Positions 33,196 through 45,141 of a stretch of DNA of 64,000 bases are shown here, piece by piece (the stretch's first letter is position 1; every line of letters starts with the position of its first letter). The DNA lies in assembly GCA_905221605.1 (NCBI GenBank), contig CAJNDS010002142.1, positions 49,501 to 113,500 of the forward strand. The letters are read 5' to 3'. Source of the stretch: Symbiodinium natans. Its lineage: Eukaryota; Sar; Dinophyceae; Suessiales; Symbiodiniaceae. Under the pieces are notes generated by a model. That model worked only from the letters and a program-made list of their open reading frames with translations. It ran no database searches and was not told the origin of the DNA. Both the position numbers and the translations under genes were made by a program.

Positions 33196-33279
33196 CTTAA
33201 GCTGGAAGCCAAGCTCGACGGTCAGATTCCGCACTGCTACGCGTCGATGGACAAGCCCTGCCGGCTTCTTTCGCCCTAA
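33196..33279 (+). CDS. Coding-like island before the satellite block
   Basis: Open frame containing LEAKLDGQIPHCYASMDKPC and ending in a stop formed by the CCCTAAA repeat. A possible acceptor is GAAGCCAAG|CTC. It is the last protein-like island before the 8.4-kb block. Confidence 0.3.
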   Translation, partial: LKLEAKLDGQIPHCYASMDKPCRLLSP

Positions 33280-33469
33280 ACCCGAAGTTTAGGTTTAAGG
33301 TTTAGGGTTTAGCGGCACTTCGGATACTGCGCCCACAAGTTTTCGGTTGAGGGTCTATATAGGGAAAGATGTGGGTATGTGCCTACATCAATAAAAGAGA
33401 TATATACATATATATATATATATATACATATGTGGCCGAGACCTTTAGGGTCTATTTGGCCATTTCCTT

Positions 33470-36400
33470 TATACTTAAGTACACAATCGTCTTAATCCTC
33501 TGTCTCTTACTAAGCTGGAAGAAAGCTTTTATTGCTGAGTAGGCATGAGAAACCAGGCTGTATTTCCGATAGCAAATGAAAGGTGGCCCTTAAAACTTTA
33601 ATGGGCATGACAGAGCTGCTTTATCTTTTAGTAAGACATGCACACGTCTCTTTTTTCACTTCTTCATGAGACATGAGACAGGTCCTCTAGGTCTTCAGCA
33701 GAAGCAAGATAGTTTCTGTATCTCTGCCTTTTGTACAATGGGACATGAACAATCTCGTTTATCTTCTAGGAAACGGCTATCTCTTAATAAAAATGATGAC
33801 AGATAGAGCTCTTTGTTTGTTGCAAAAGAGCTCCTCTGCCCTTAGTAAATTCAAAAAGCTCGTTTACCTCTTGAAAGCAAATAGGGAGCTACTATGATTC
33901 GCAGGCTCCTCTATCTCTTTGCAAGAAATGAGATCGTTCTCTACCTACCGCTTGCGAAAGAGCTCCTCTACCTCGTAATCAAAACTACGGAAACTCCTAT
34001 GGCTCTTAATGGGGCATGGCAAGCTCCTCTACGGCTATCTTTTTTCGGAAAAGAGGGTCTCTACCAAATAGAAGGTCGCGAGAGACATCCTTTATCGCTT
34101 AATAGGAATGACAGAGGTCCTCTACCTCACGTTATGAGCGGAAACGAGAAAGCGCCCTTGCCTCTTATGAAAGGGCTCCGCCACCTCCTAATGCACAATG
34201 AGCAAGCTCTTCTATCCTTTTCGTCAACAAGTCATGAGAGGGCTTCCGTCCTTAACTCTTTTTTAGGAAATGACAGAGCTACGAAAGAGCCTTTCTTCTA
34301 CTTGAAAAGTGAGGACAGGTTCTCTAGCGATTAATAGGCAATGAGAGAACTTCCTTATGTGTCTTCAATGAGAGAGCTCCTTTATGTATCTTTAACTCTT
34401 GCATGAGAGAGCTCCCCTATCTCTTTCTAGGAGTGACAGAGGCCCTCTCTCTCTTTCTATGAACGGGAAATGAATGGTGCTCCTGGCCATCGGACGTGAC
34501 AGAGCTGCTCTATTTTGTAGCGGTGTCTAGATTTCGCCCTGTTACATGAGGCAGCTTCTCAGCTTCTTCTCTAGGCCTTAATTGGAAACTACTGTGCCTT
34601 CTTAAGTGGATATTAGAAAGCACATCTATCTTCTAGGAAATGACAGCGCTCCTAAGAAACAGTGACGCCCCATTACCTTGAACGGAACGAGAAAGCTACT
34701 GAGGGGTTGGGGGGGGGGGTGGGAGGAGCGCTTTCATTTCCCATAAAAGATGGAGGGGCTTTTTCATCAGGGAAAGTGGGGGTCCTTCATGTTCCGCTCG
34801 AAGATAGACGAACTCCCTCATAAGAGAATGAGCTTCCTATCAACCAAAAGATAGAGGAGCTGTCTCACAAAAGATACAGGAGCTCTATGACCACTCCTCT
34901 ATTGCTTGAGCTTCAGCACCTCTTCAGGGAAAGAAAAGAGCTGCTGCATGTTGTAGAGGTAGCTCTGCTATCATTTGCTAAGAAATGAAGAGCCCCCTCT
35001 ATCTCCCAACATAACAGGAGAGAGCTCCTATAAATTCTCAAGACATGACAGGCAGGGCCCCCCTGCCTGAGACGAAAGAGCTCCTCATCACTCAATAGGC
35101 AATCACAGAGCTCAAGTGCATAAGAAAGCTTCTTGATCTCTGGAAAGGCTTCTGCGAGAGCTCCTCTATTCCTTTCTAGGAGAAGCAGGAATGAGAAAGC
35201 TCCTCGGGGCGCGTTTTCCTTTCCTAAAACAAGACGAGGATCTTTCAGTTCCTACGCCGAAAAGCAGAGATATAGGAGCTATCTCACAAGAGATTCAGAG
35301 AGAAAAGCTCTTGTATCTCTTATGAGAAAGCTCTGCTATCTTTTAAAAAATGAAGTGGCCCCGGAAGCCCCTGTGTCTCTTCAATCAAACACCCTTCAAA
35401 ACAAGTGAACGACAGAGCTCCTCTGCCTCTTGCGAAGGAGCTCTTCTGCCTTTTGAAAACTCACAAAGCTCCTTTACCTCTAGCAAAGAAATGGTAGAGC
35501 TCCTCGATCTCTGTCTTTTACATGGTATAGAGCTTGGCTCCAGAAAACGCTATATCTCTTCGCAGGAAATGAGAACGTTCTCTACCTACCTCTTGTGAAA
35601 GAGCTCCTCTCCTCGTAATCAAAACAGCGAAAACTCGTTTCGCTCTTCCTAGGGAGCGAGCAAGCTCGTGTTTCATCTTTTTCAGAAAGAGCGCCCGTAT
35701 CATGGTCACGAGAGACCTCTGCCCTTTACGAAAGAGCTTTCTTCTGCTTGAAGAAGTGAGCCCCTTTCTCTTCCTATGAATAGAAAATGAAGGCGCTCCT
35801 CTTAGTCGGACATGACTCAGCTGCTCTATTTTGTACGAGACCGTGAACAGCTTCCTGTTTCTAAGTTTCGCTATGAGACATGAGAGAACTCTAGGCCTTC
35901 ATAGGAAACGGGAGATCATCTCTATCTGTGCCTTGAAAAAGTGGACATCAGAAGGCACATTTATCTTTCTAGGAAATGACAGCACTTCAAAGAAATTCTG
36001 ACGCCACATTACCTTTGAAAATGGAATGAGGCAGCTACTGGGCAAAAAACGCTTTCGTTTCCTGTAAAGGATGATGGGGCTCATTCATCAGAGAAAAAGG
36101 TCCTTCATGTTCCACTAGAAGATACTCTTTGAGCTCTTCAGGGACAAGAAGAGCTGCTGCGTCTTTGTTGGAGGTGGCTCTGCGATCTTTTCGTAAGAAA
36201 AGAAGAGCCCCCTCTATCTCCCAACACAACATGAGAGAGCTCCTAAAAATTCTCAAAACGTGACAGGCAAGGCTCCCCTGCCTGCGACGAAAGAGCTCCT
36301 CATCACTCAATAGGCAATCACAGAGCTCAAGTGCATAAGAAAGCTTCTTGATCTCTGGAAAGGCTTCTGCAAGAGCTCCTCTATTCCTTTCTAGGAGAAG

Positions 36401-38690
36401 CAGGAATGAGAAAGCTCCTCGGGGCGCGTTTTTCCTTTCCTAAAACAAGACGAGGCTCTTTCAGTTCCTACGCCGAAAAGCAGAGATATAGGAGCTGTCT
36501 CACGAGAGATTCAGTGAGAAAAGCTCTTGTATCTCTTATGTGAAAGCTCTGCTATCTTTTAAAAAATGAAGTGGCCCCGGAAGCCCCTGTGTCTCTTCAA
36601 TCAAACACCATTCAAAAAAAGTGAACGACAGAGCTCCTCTGCCTCTTGCGAAGGAGCTCTTCTGCCTTTTGAAACTCACAAAGCTCCTTTACCTCTAGCA
36701 AAGACATGGTAGAGCTCCTCGATCTCTGTCTTTTACATGGTATAGAGCTTGGCTCCAGAAAACGCTATATCTCTTCGCAGGAAATGAGAACGTTCTCTAC
36801 CTGCCTCATGTGAAAGAGCTCGGGAGCGAGCAAGCTCGTGTTTCATCTTTTTCAGAAAGAGCGCCCGTATCATGGTCACGAGAGACCTCTGCCCTTTACG
36901 AAAGAGCTTTCTTCTGCTTGAAGAAGTGAGCCCCTTTCTCTTCCTATGAATAGAAAATGAAGGCGCTCCTCTTAGTCGGACATGACTCAGCTGCTCTATT
37001 TTGTACGAGACCGTGAACAGCTTCCTGTTTCTAAGTTTCGCTATGAGACATGAGAGAACTCTAGGCCTTCATAGGAAACGGGAGATCATCTCTATCTGTG
37101 CCTTGAAAAAGTGGACATCAGAAGGCACATTTATCTTTCTAAGAAATGACAGCACTTCAAAGAAATTCTGACGCCACATTACCTTTGAAAATGGAATGAG
37201 GCAGCTACTGGGCAAAAAAACGCTTTCGTTTCCTGTAAAGGATGATGGGGCTCATTCATCAGAGAAAAAGGTCCTTCATGTTCCACTAGAAGATACTCTT
37301 TGAGCTCTTCAAGGGCAAGAAGAGCTCCTGCGTCTTTGTTTGAGGTGGCTCTGCGATCTTTTAGTAAGAAATGAAGAGCCCCCTCTAAATTTTTCAAGAC
37401 ATGACAGGGCTCCCCTGCCTGCTACGAAAGAGCTCCTCTGTAGCGAAGTCTCGAAAGAACTCAAACAATTGAGAGGCTCCTCATCACTTAATGACGGATC
37501 TCAGTCGCTTTTTTTGGCATAAGAGGGCTTCTCGATCTCTGGAAAATGTTCTGCAAGAGCTCCTCTATTCCTTTGTAGGAGAAGCAGGAATGAGAAAGCT
37601 CCTCGGGACGCGTTTTCCTTTCCTAAAACAAGACGAGGCTCTTTCAGATCCTATGCCGAGAGGAAGGAGGTCTCCCGTGTCCTACCAGAAGGTAGAGAAC
37701 CCCCTCATGAGCGAACGAGTTTCATATCAATTCAGAGATATAGAGGCTGTCTCACAAGAGATTCAGAGAGAAAAGCTCTTGTATCTATTATGAGAAAGCT
37801 CTGCTATCTTTGAAAATAAGGTGGCCCCCGAAACCCCTGTGTCTCTCATACACTTTTAAAAAATTTGAACGACAGAGCCACTCTGCCTCTTGCGAAGGAG
37901 CTCTTCTGCCTTTTCTCTGGACACGAAACGGTGGAGCTACTCGATCTCTGTCTTTTACATGGTATAGAGCTTGGCTCCAGAAAACGCTATATCTCTTCGC
38001 AGGAAATGAGAACGTTCTCTACCTACCTCTTGTGACAGAGCCCGATGAAAAAGCAAGCTCTTCTATCTTCTCTTCTCGTCAACAAGTCATGAGCGGGGGG
38101 GGGGGGGCTCTCGCCCTTGCCTCCCTGTTAGAAAATCGCAGAGCTCCTTTGCCTCTTACGAAAGAGCCTTTCTTCTGCTTGAAGAAGTGAGCCCCTTTCT
38201 CTTCCTATGAATAGGAACTGAAGGCGCCCCTCTTAATAAATCGGACATGACTCAGCTGCTCTACTTTGTACTAAACCATGAAGGGCTTCCTGTTTCTAAG
38301 TTTCGTTATGAGACATGAGACAGCTCTAGGCCCTCATAGGAAACGAGAGAGGGTCTTTATCTGTGCCTTGTTAAGTGGACATCAAAAAGAAATGACAGCG
38401 CTCCTAAGAAATAGTGATGCCCCAATATCCTTGAAATGGAATGAGAAGCTACGGGGGGGGCTCTTTCATCAGAGAAACAGGAGGTCCTTCATGTTCCACT
38501 CGAATAAAGAAGAACTTCTTAACAAGAGAATGAGTTTCCTATCAACCAAAAGATAGAGGAGCTGTCTCACAACAGATAGAGGAGCTCTACGAAGCAGGCA
38601 TGAGAAAGCTCCTCGGATTGCGGTCTCCTTTAAAAAAAAACGAGGCTCTTTCGGTTCCTATGCCGAGAGAGAGGCCGTCTCCCGTGTCGG
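33470..38690. repeat. Degenerate GAGCTCCTCT satellite with ~1.2-kb higher-order copies
   Basis: The base unit is about 25-35 bp, roughly GAGCTCCTCTATCTCTT followed by GAAATGA(GA)AAA. Higher-order copies are clear: AATCACAGAGCTCAAGTGCA at 35101 recurs at 36316, a 1,215-bp step. A third copy is offset by about 1,185 bp (AGCTTCTTGATCTCTGG at 36342, variant near 37526), and an older copy precedes 35.1 kb. The second copy lacks about 45 bp near 36820. ORFs here (such as 33894-34334) are repeat-derived, with motifs like APLPL and LLYLF, and I do not call them genes. Confidence 0.85.
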
Positions 38691-41600
38691 CCCCTGTCTC
38701 GAAGATCTCAGGCCATTTAAGGAAGTAAATGAATTTCTTTAAATGGCCTGGGATCTCTGAGAAGGGGCACGATTTAATTCATGGGATTCATTTAATTCGG
38801 GGCCTTGTCCTGAGAATAAAATGAATTAAATGAACTAAAGGAATTAAATCGGGCCCCCCGTATCAGAGATCCCAAGCCATTTAAAGAATTAAGTGAATTA
38901 AATGAATTAAATGACTTAAAGCGGGCCTCCCCGTCTCAGAGAACCCAGCCCATTTAAAGAATTAAATGAATTAAATGAATGAAATGAATTAATTAAGTAA
39001 TTCATTTACTTCATTTAATTCGGGGCCTTGGCCGGAGAATTAAATGAATTAAGTGAATGAATTAATTAATTCATTTAATTCGGGGCCTTGGCCGGAGAAT
39101 TAAATGAATTAAATGAATTAAATGAATTAAATGAATTAAATGAATTAAATGAATTAAATGAATTAAATCAATTAAATGAATTAAATGAATTAAAATTAAA
39201 TGAATTAAATGAATTAAATGAATTAAATGAATTAAATGAATTAAATGAATTAAATGAATTAAATCGGGCCTCCCCGTCTCAGAGATCCCAGCCCATTTAA
39301 AGAATTACATGAATTAAATGAATTAAATGAATTACATGAATGAAATAAATTAAGTGAAGTAATTAATTAATTCATTTAATTCTCCGGCCAAGGCCCCGAA
39401 TTAAATGAATTAAATGAATTAAATGAATTAAATGAATTAAATGAATTAAATGAATTAAATGAATTAAATGAATTAAATGAATTAAATGAATTAAATGAAT
39501 TAAATGAATTAAATGAATTAAATGAATCGGGCCTCCCCGTCTCAGAGATCCCATCCCATTTACAGAATTCAAAGAATTAAATGGATTAAATGAATTAATT
39601 ACTTCATTCATTGAATTCATTTAATTCGGGGCCTTGGCCGGAGAATGGAGAATTATATGAATTAAATGAATTAAATCGAGCCTCTGGACGGGAGATCTCA
39701 GGCCATTTACAGAATTAAATGAATTAAATGAATTAAATGAATTAATGAATTAAATGAATTAAATGAATTAAATGAATTAAATGAATTAAATGAATTAATT
39801 AATTAATTGATTTAATTCATTTAATTCGGGGCCTTGCCGGGAGAATCAAATGAATTTAATGAATTAATTAATTAATTCATTTAATTCATTTAATTCGGGG
39901 CCTTGCCTGGAGAATTAAATGAATTAAATGAATTAACTAATTATTTCATTTAATTCATTTAATTGATTTAATTCTTTAAATAGCCTGGGATCTCGGATAA
40001 GAGGGGCCCGATTTAATTCATTTAATTCATTTAATTCGGGGCCTTGCCCGGAGAATTAAATGAATGAAATAAATTAATTAATTAATTCATTTAATTCATT
40101 TAATTCGGGGCCTTGCCTGGAGAATTAAATGAATTAAATGATTTAAATCGAGCCTCTGGACGGGAGATCTCAGGCCATTTACAGAATTAAATGTATTAAA
40201 TGAATTAAATGAATTAAATGAATTAATTAATTAGAATTATATGATTAAATGAATTAATTAATTAATTCATTTAATTCATTTAATTCGGGGCCTTGCCTGG
40301 AGAATTAAATGAATTAATTTACTAATTAATTCATTTAATTCATTTAATTCATTTAATTCATTTAATTCATTTAATTCATTCATTTAATTCATCTAATTCT
40401 TTAAATAGCCTGGGATCTCGGATAAGAGGGGCCCGATTTAATTCATTTAATTCATTTAATTCGGGGCCTTGCCCGGAGAATTAAATGAATTAAATGAATT
40501 AATTAATTAATTCATTTAATTCATTTAATTCGGGGCCTTGCCTGGAGAATTAAATGAATTAAATGAATTAAATCGAGCCTCTGGACGGGAGATCTCAGGC
40601 CATTTACAGAATTAAATGAATTAAATGAATTAAATGAATTAAATGAATTAAATGAATTAAATGAATTAAATGAATTAAATGAATTAATTAATTAATTCAT
40701 TTAATTCATTTAATTCGGGGCCTTGCCGGGAGAATTAAATGAATTAAATGAATTAATTAATTAATTCATTTAATTCATTTAATTCGGGGCCTTGCCTGGA
40801 GAATTAAATGAATTAAATGAATTAACTAATTAATTCATTTAATTCATTTAATTCATTTAATTCTTTAAATAGCCTGGGATCTCGGATAAGAGGGGCCCGA
40901 TTTAATTCATTTAATTCATTTAATTCGGGGCCTTGCCCGGAGAATTAAATGAATTAAATAAATTAATTAATTAATTCATTTAATTCATTTAATTCGGGGC
41001 CTTGCCTGGAGAATTAAATGAATTAAATGAATTAAATCGAGCCTCTGGACGGGAGATCTCAGGCCATTTACAGAATTAAATGTATTAAATGAATTAAATG
41101 AATTAAATGAATTAATTAATTAATTCATTTAATTCATTTAATTCGGGGCCTTGCCGGGAGAATTAAATGAATTAAATGAATTAATTAATTAATTCATTTA
41201 ATTCATTTAATTCGGGGCCTTGCCTGGAGAATTAAATGAATTAAATGAATTAACTAATTAATTCATTTAATTCATTTAATTCATTTAATTCATTTAATTC
41301 ATTTAATTCATTTAATTCATTTAATTCATTTAATTCATTTAAATAGCCTGGGATCTCGGATAAGAGGGGCCCGATTTAATTCATTTAATTCATTTAATTC
41401 GGGGCCTTGCCCGGAGAATTAAATGAATTAAATAAATTAATTAATTAATTCATTTAATTCATTTAATTCGGGGCCTTGCCTGGAGAATTAAATTAATTAA
41501 ATGAATTAAATCGAGCCTCTGGACGGGAGATCTCAGGCCATTTACAGAATTAAATGTATTAAATGAATTAAATGAATTAAATGAATTAAATGAATTAAAT

Positions 41601-41820
41601 GAATTAATTAATTAATTCATTGAATTCATTTAATTCGGGGCCTTGCCGGGAGAATTAAATGAATTAAATGAATTAATTAATTAATTCATTTAATTCATTT
41701 AATTCGGGGCCTTGCCTGGAGAATTAAATGAATTAAATGAATTAACTAATTAATTCATTTAATTCATTTAATTCGGGGCGACTTGGCTGCAGAATTAAAT
41801 GAATTAAATGAATTATTGTA
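38690..41820. repeat. ATTAAATGA satellite with 425-475-bp higher-order repeat
   Basis: Runs of the 9-mer ATTAAATGA and its inverse TCATTTAAT meet at AATTAATTAATTAATT centres, giving many long palindromes. They are punctuated by GC-rich modules: CGGGGCCTTGCCTGGAGAAT, CGAGCCTCTGGACGGGAGAT and GCCTGGGATCTCGGATAAGA. The module CGAGCCTCTGGACGGG recurs at 39677, 40149, 40574, 41038 and 41512, steps of 472, 425, 464 and 474 bp. ORFs translating as NELNEL or LIHLIH are by-products. Confidence 0.9.
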
Positions 41821-41911
41821 TTGTGTCCAAATAGACCCCAAAGGCCCCTCTCACATATACATATACATACATGGAAATATATAGCTGGGATCATGGGGGC
41901 CCGCGCGCCAG

Positions 41912-41983
41912 GAAGCCTCTGATTCCATACTCCGCAAATTCCACACGGTCCCGGCTCGCCGTCGAGGAGCCATGGCAGCCTGA
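41912..41983 (+). CDS. Coding-like island after the satellite block
   Basis: CGCGCCAG|GAA opens a frame reading EASDSILRKFHTVPARRRGA and ending at a TGA, with a possible GC donor after TVP. It begins about 50 bp after the right inverted repeat of the satellite block. Confidence 0.3.
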   Translation, partial: EASDSILRKFHTVPARRRGAMAA

Positions 41984-42100
41984 ACGCGTGAAGCCCGCAA
42001 CCCTAAACTCCCAGATCCTTTGAGTTTATGGCCCTATAGTCCTTGCTCAGGTCCCTAAACCCTCAACCCCAAGACCCTAAACCCTAAACCCCCCCCCCAG

Positions 42101-42171
42101 CAGACGACCCCTCGCTGCGCGAGGACGCACCTGTACCGCTCAAGAACGCCTCCACCATTGAGTTCCAGGAC
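42101..42171 (+). CDS. Candidate exon
   Basis: CCCTAAA and a C-run end in CCCCAG. The open frame reads ADDPSLREDAPVPLKNASTI. TTTAGGG repeat follows within 10 bp. GC follows LRED, so a 3' end there is possible. Confidence 0.4.
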
Positions 42172-42357
42172 CATTTAGGGTTTAGGGTTTGGGGTTTAGG
42201 GTTTAGGGTTTAGGGCTAATTAGGGTTGAGGGTTCCCCCTTTTCCTCTCTCTCCCTGTCCCCAAAGCAGCTGCAAGGTTTGGGATTTAGGGGTTTAGGGG
42301 GCTTGGGGGTTTAGGCCTGAACCCTGAACCCTAAACCCGAATTCCTGACACGTCAAG

Positions 42358-42398
42358 TGCTCGGCGAGGACAGGTTCTGCGTGCACAATCGTCGCTTC
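42358..42398 (+). CDS. Candidate micro-exon
   Basis: CACGTCAAG|TG then VLGEDRFCVHNRRF (first codon shared across the junction), followed by GCCCGA. CCCTAAA lies upstream and TTCAGGG/TTTAGGG downstream. Confidence 0.4.
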
Positions 42399-42655
42399 GC
42401 CCGAGTCTCAGGAGACTCACCCGGTCCGGCCTCAGGGTTCAGGGTTCAGGGTTCAGGGTTTAGGGTTTAGGGTTTAGGGTTTAGGGTTTAGGGTTTAGGG
42501 TTTGGGGTTTAGGGTTTAGGGTTTAGGGTTTAGGGTTTAGGGTTTGGGGTTTAGGGTTTAGCGTTCAAAACGGCGGCTTGGATGTTGAGCTAGCCGAAAC
42601 GGTCTTTCAGGGCATCTATGTTTAGCCAGCAGCGTGTCCCAGAACCCTAACCCTA

Positions 42656-42762
42656 AGGGTCCATGTATACCTATATAGTAGATGCTTGGACCTTAAAGCG
42701 GTTCCTATATAGTAGCTTTAAGGGCCCAAGTATATACTATATAGGTACATGGACCCTTAGGG
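42656..42762. mobile_element. Near-perfect palindromic element
   Basis: AAGGGTCCATGTATACCTAT at the left is answered by ATAGGTACATGGACCCTTA at the right; a second inner pair is TATATAGTAG / CTATATAGTA with AAGCGG between. It should fold into one long hairpin. Confidence 0.6.
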
Positions 42763-42781
42763 GTAAGCTTGAGCCCCAAAA

Positions 42782-42896
42782 CCAATGGCCTCCGCTGCGA
42801 CCGCCTGGAGGTGACCACGCACAAGAACTACTACACTGGAGAGATGCCAGACATGAGGCGCGCGTCCCGGAATCATACCAAAAAACCGGCTAAAAA
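42782..42896 (+). CDS. Coding-like island
   Basis: Open frame with NGLRCDRLEVTTHKNYYTGE and MPDMRRASRNHTKK, strongly protein-like, running until a stop in the next CCCTAAA tract. It starts about 20 bp after the palindromic element at 42656. Boundaries are unclear. Confidence 0.4.
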
Positions 42897-43073
42897 ACCC
42901 TAAACGCTAAACCCTACACCCTAAACCCTAAACCCTATGGTACGTGTAGTTAAGGTGAGAGTAGTACCGGACCCCATGAGACGATCGGGGTCTTGCTGAT
43001 GAACATGTCAGGACATCACTCCCTGAATATTGGCAGCGGCATGATCTCTATAACTATACACCTCGTATTCCCG

Positions 43074-43205
43074 AGGCTCTACGAATAATTCAACATACCC
43101 CAACGCCATACCCCTTAACAACTACTAAAACCTCTAAAAGGCGAGTCAACTTTTTCAGGGGTATGCTCAAGGGGTATGTTGAATAGTTCTTAGAGAGGCC
43201 CTGAA
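43074..43205. mobile_element. Inverted-repeat element
   Basis: GAGGCTCTACGAATAATTCA then ACATACCCC at the left; GGGGTATGTTGAATAGTTCT and AGAGAGGCC at the right. Confidence 0.5.
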
Positions 43206-44564
43206 ACCCTAAGCCCAAGAAAAACCCAAAATTATCATAAACCCTCAACCCTAAAATAAAGCCTCAGGACCCTAACCGGCACTCGTGCGGACCCTAAACT
43301 TATAATCCCCAAGCTGTAAATTTAAGAGCCTCCGGCTCAAGCCGCCGACCCCGCTGGAGCATAGTTGAAAGGTTTAAACGCGTTCGTTAGGTCAAAGGAT
43401 GCCAAAGTAAGGAGGGAAAGAGGGAGGTTTTCACCTCCTTTTCCCATCCAACACGCCGCCAGGGTCGGCGGACTTACTGATAACCCTAAGCCCTAAACCC
43501 TAAACCCTAAACCCTGGCCCTAAACCCTAAACCCTGAAACCCTAAACCTATATAAATTAGGAATCTTACATCCCCCAAAAAGGTGCCCATTTCTTCAAGG
43601 AAACCTCTATTTCAAGAAAAATCTCTATTGCCTGTATATTCCAATTTTCCAAACCTGTCGCTGTAGATTTGAATATGAAGCCTGCAGTCTCTCTAGACTC
43701 GAGCACAATGACTTTTCCTCTCCTTTTCACAGAAAAAAACAGCGGTTTCTTCATTTTCCATCGATTTTACGCGCTCCATGTTCAAAATCCAGAGCTCTAT
43801 TTTTTCTGGACCTCAATCGAAAAACTCTATCTCCATGTTCTTCGAAAAATCTCTTTTCTCTTCAGAATACAAACAGAAAAGGCCTTTCAAGGTCATGGAA
43901 CATATTCATATATCACTTGCGAAATGCAAAATGTGAATCATCACCTGTGGAGGTCGTCGTCGTTTGCGAGCTGGAAAAACTACAGAGCACAGCACCCTAA
44001 GCCCGAAATCCTGAAAACCTGAACCCCCCAAATCCCTGAAGCCCTACAGGAGGGTTCTTCTAAGTCAAGGGTCCACTAAACCCTAATCCCTAAACCCTAA
44101 ACCCCAAAACCCCCTTTTGGGGGGGAGAGGGGGTGCACTGTGTAAGGCGTCCTAGCGGTTTCTGTAAGAGGACCCTAATTAGATGCCCTCAATCCTCTAA
44201 GTCCTCAAACCTAACCCCCACGCCCTATAAACCATAAACCCTAAACCCCAAGCCCCCACAGTACAGCTTCGCTGAGTTTTCTTTCAACAAAAAAAACCCA
44301 AGCCCCCAAAACCAAATTAGCCGCCTTTGCAGGAGCAACCCTGGGATGATCGCGGACTCTACGAAGCTCAAGCGGATGCTGCAAGACGCTTGGCGGCCCT
44401 CACTCATGCCATGGCCTTCTTCCTGAACCCTAATAAGCTCCAAATAGCCCAAAGTTTAGGGTTTAGGATTTAGGGTTTAGGATTTAGGGTTTAGGGTTTA
44501 GGGTACAGACTTTAGACCCCACAAAGAATACTTGGAGCCCTACGGGAAAGCTGCAGAGTGAAAG

Positions 44565-44765
44565 TATAAGAGAGTTCCTTGATTGCATGCTTTACGGAAA
44601 ATTCCTTAAAGCAAAAGAGGGTTTGTGTATATGGTTTTCGGGAATCTTCCTTAAAGTACCCGAGGGTTCCTTTTATATTGTTTAAGGAATATATTCGTTA
44701 AAGTAAAATAGGGTTCCTTCTATGGTTTACGGAATCTTCCGTAATTCAGGGTATTGGAGTCTTTG
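44565..44765. mobile_element. MITE family E-like tandem cluster
   Basis: Four or five variants of a TTTACGGAATCTTCCTTAAAG-like palindromic unit stand in tandem at about 45-50 bp spacing, ending in GGGTATTGGAGTCTTTGGG. Confidence 0.5.
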
Positions 44766-44883
44766 GGAGGTGGGTCAAGGGTTACGATTTCAGGGGTTCA
44801 AGGTTGCTCCAGGCTGGAGGGTTCCTGGGGTTTTGAGAGCTTATGTTAACCCTAAACCCGAAGCCCTAAACCCTAAACCCGGG

Positions 44884-44914
<31 letters not shown>

Positions 44915-45044
44915 GGAGGGGAGGGCCTTCAAGGGTGTTGGGTTGGCGTAAGTCGAGGATTTGAAAGATTCGAGGGTTTTGTAGCGTTTATGCTCCATGG
45001 TTTTCTGGCGCTCAGGCTGTTTCTAAGGTTCAAGTTCAGGGTTT

Positions 45045-45141
45045 CTTTGTCATAGTGGGGTAACATGTTACATTTCAAGGGTACTAAAACCCAATAAAGA
45101 ATAAAAATGTAAATTTTCATTACTACCTCAACCATGAACTA
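45045..45141 (+). mobile_element. Copy of the introner-type MITE
   Basis: It starts CTTTGTCATAGTGGGGTAAC, nearly the same as the intron copy, and ends CCTCAACCATGAACTAG. The centre carries the shared AAACCCAATAAAGAATA. No clear target duplication is visible. Flanking sequence is open in short frames only, so it cannot be said whether it is spliced. Confidence 0.65.

Larger units (their letters stand above)
31440..33390. repeat. Interstitial telomere-type repeats before the satellite block
   Basis: The main tract is CCCTAAA at 32552-32688, followed by a C-run and then the island at 32726. CCCTAAA/CCCCAAA at 33080-33162. Unique stretches 31640-31960 and 32020-32330 show no gene. Confidence 0.7.
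33400..41866. mobile_element. 8.4-kb satellite block bounded by a ~34-bp inverted repeat
   Basis: The left boundary at 33426-33462 (ACATATGTGG then GACCTTTAGGGTCTATTTGG) and the right boundary at 41826-41860 are inverse copies matching at about 26 of 34 positions, including an unbroken GGGTCTATTTGG. Outside each lies an alternating AT/AC tract (TATATACATA). Inside there is almost no TTTAGGG repeat, while both sides return to it at once. The block has two satellite halves and no transposase frame. It could be a large non-autonomous transposon or a satellite array captured between two element ends. Confidence 0.5.
41870..44560. repeat. Interstitial telomere-type repeats after the satellite block
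   Basis: TTTAGGG with TTCAGGG at 42430-42560; CCCTAAA at 42895-42935 and 43480-43545. The stretch 43560-44020 is unique and AT-rich; an ATG-started frame at 43675-44022 (115 aa) is open but not recognised and not supported further. Confidence 0.7.

Noticed and set aside
33894-38556. Series of 60-150 aa ORFs in the GAGCTCCTCT satellite
   Set aside because: All are made of the degenerate repeat, occur on both strands and are broken between higher-order copies.
39088-39620. ORFs encoding NELNEL and LIHLIH repeats
   Set aside because: They arise on both strands because the 9-bp satellite unit is a multiple of three and lacks stops; no start context or unique domain.
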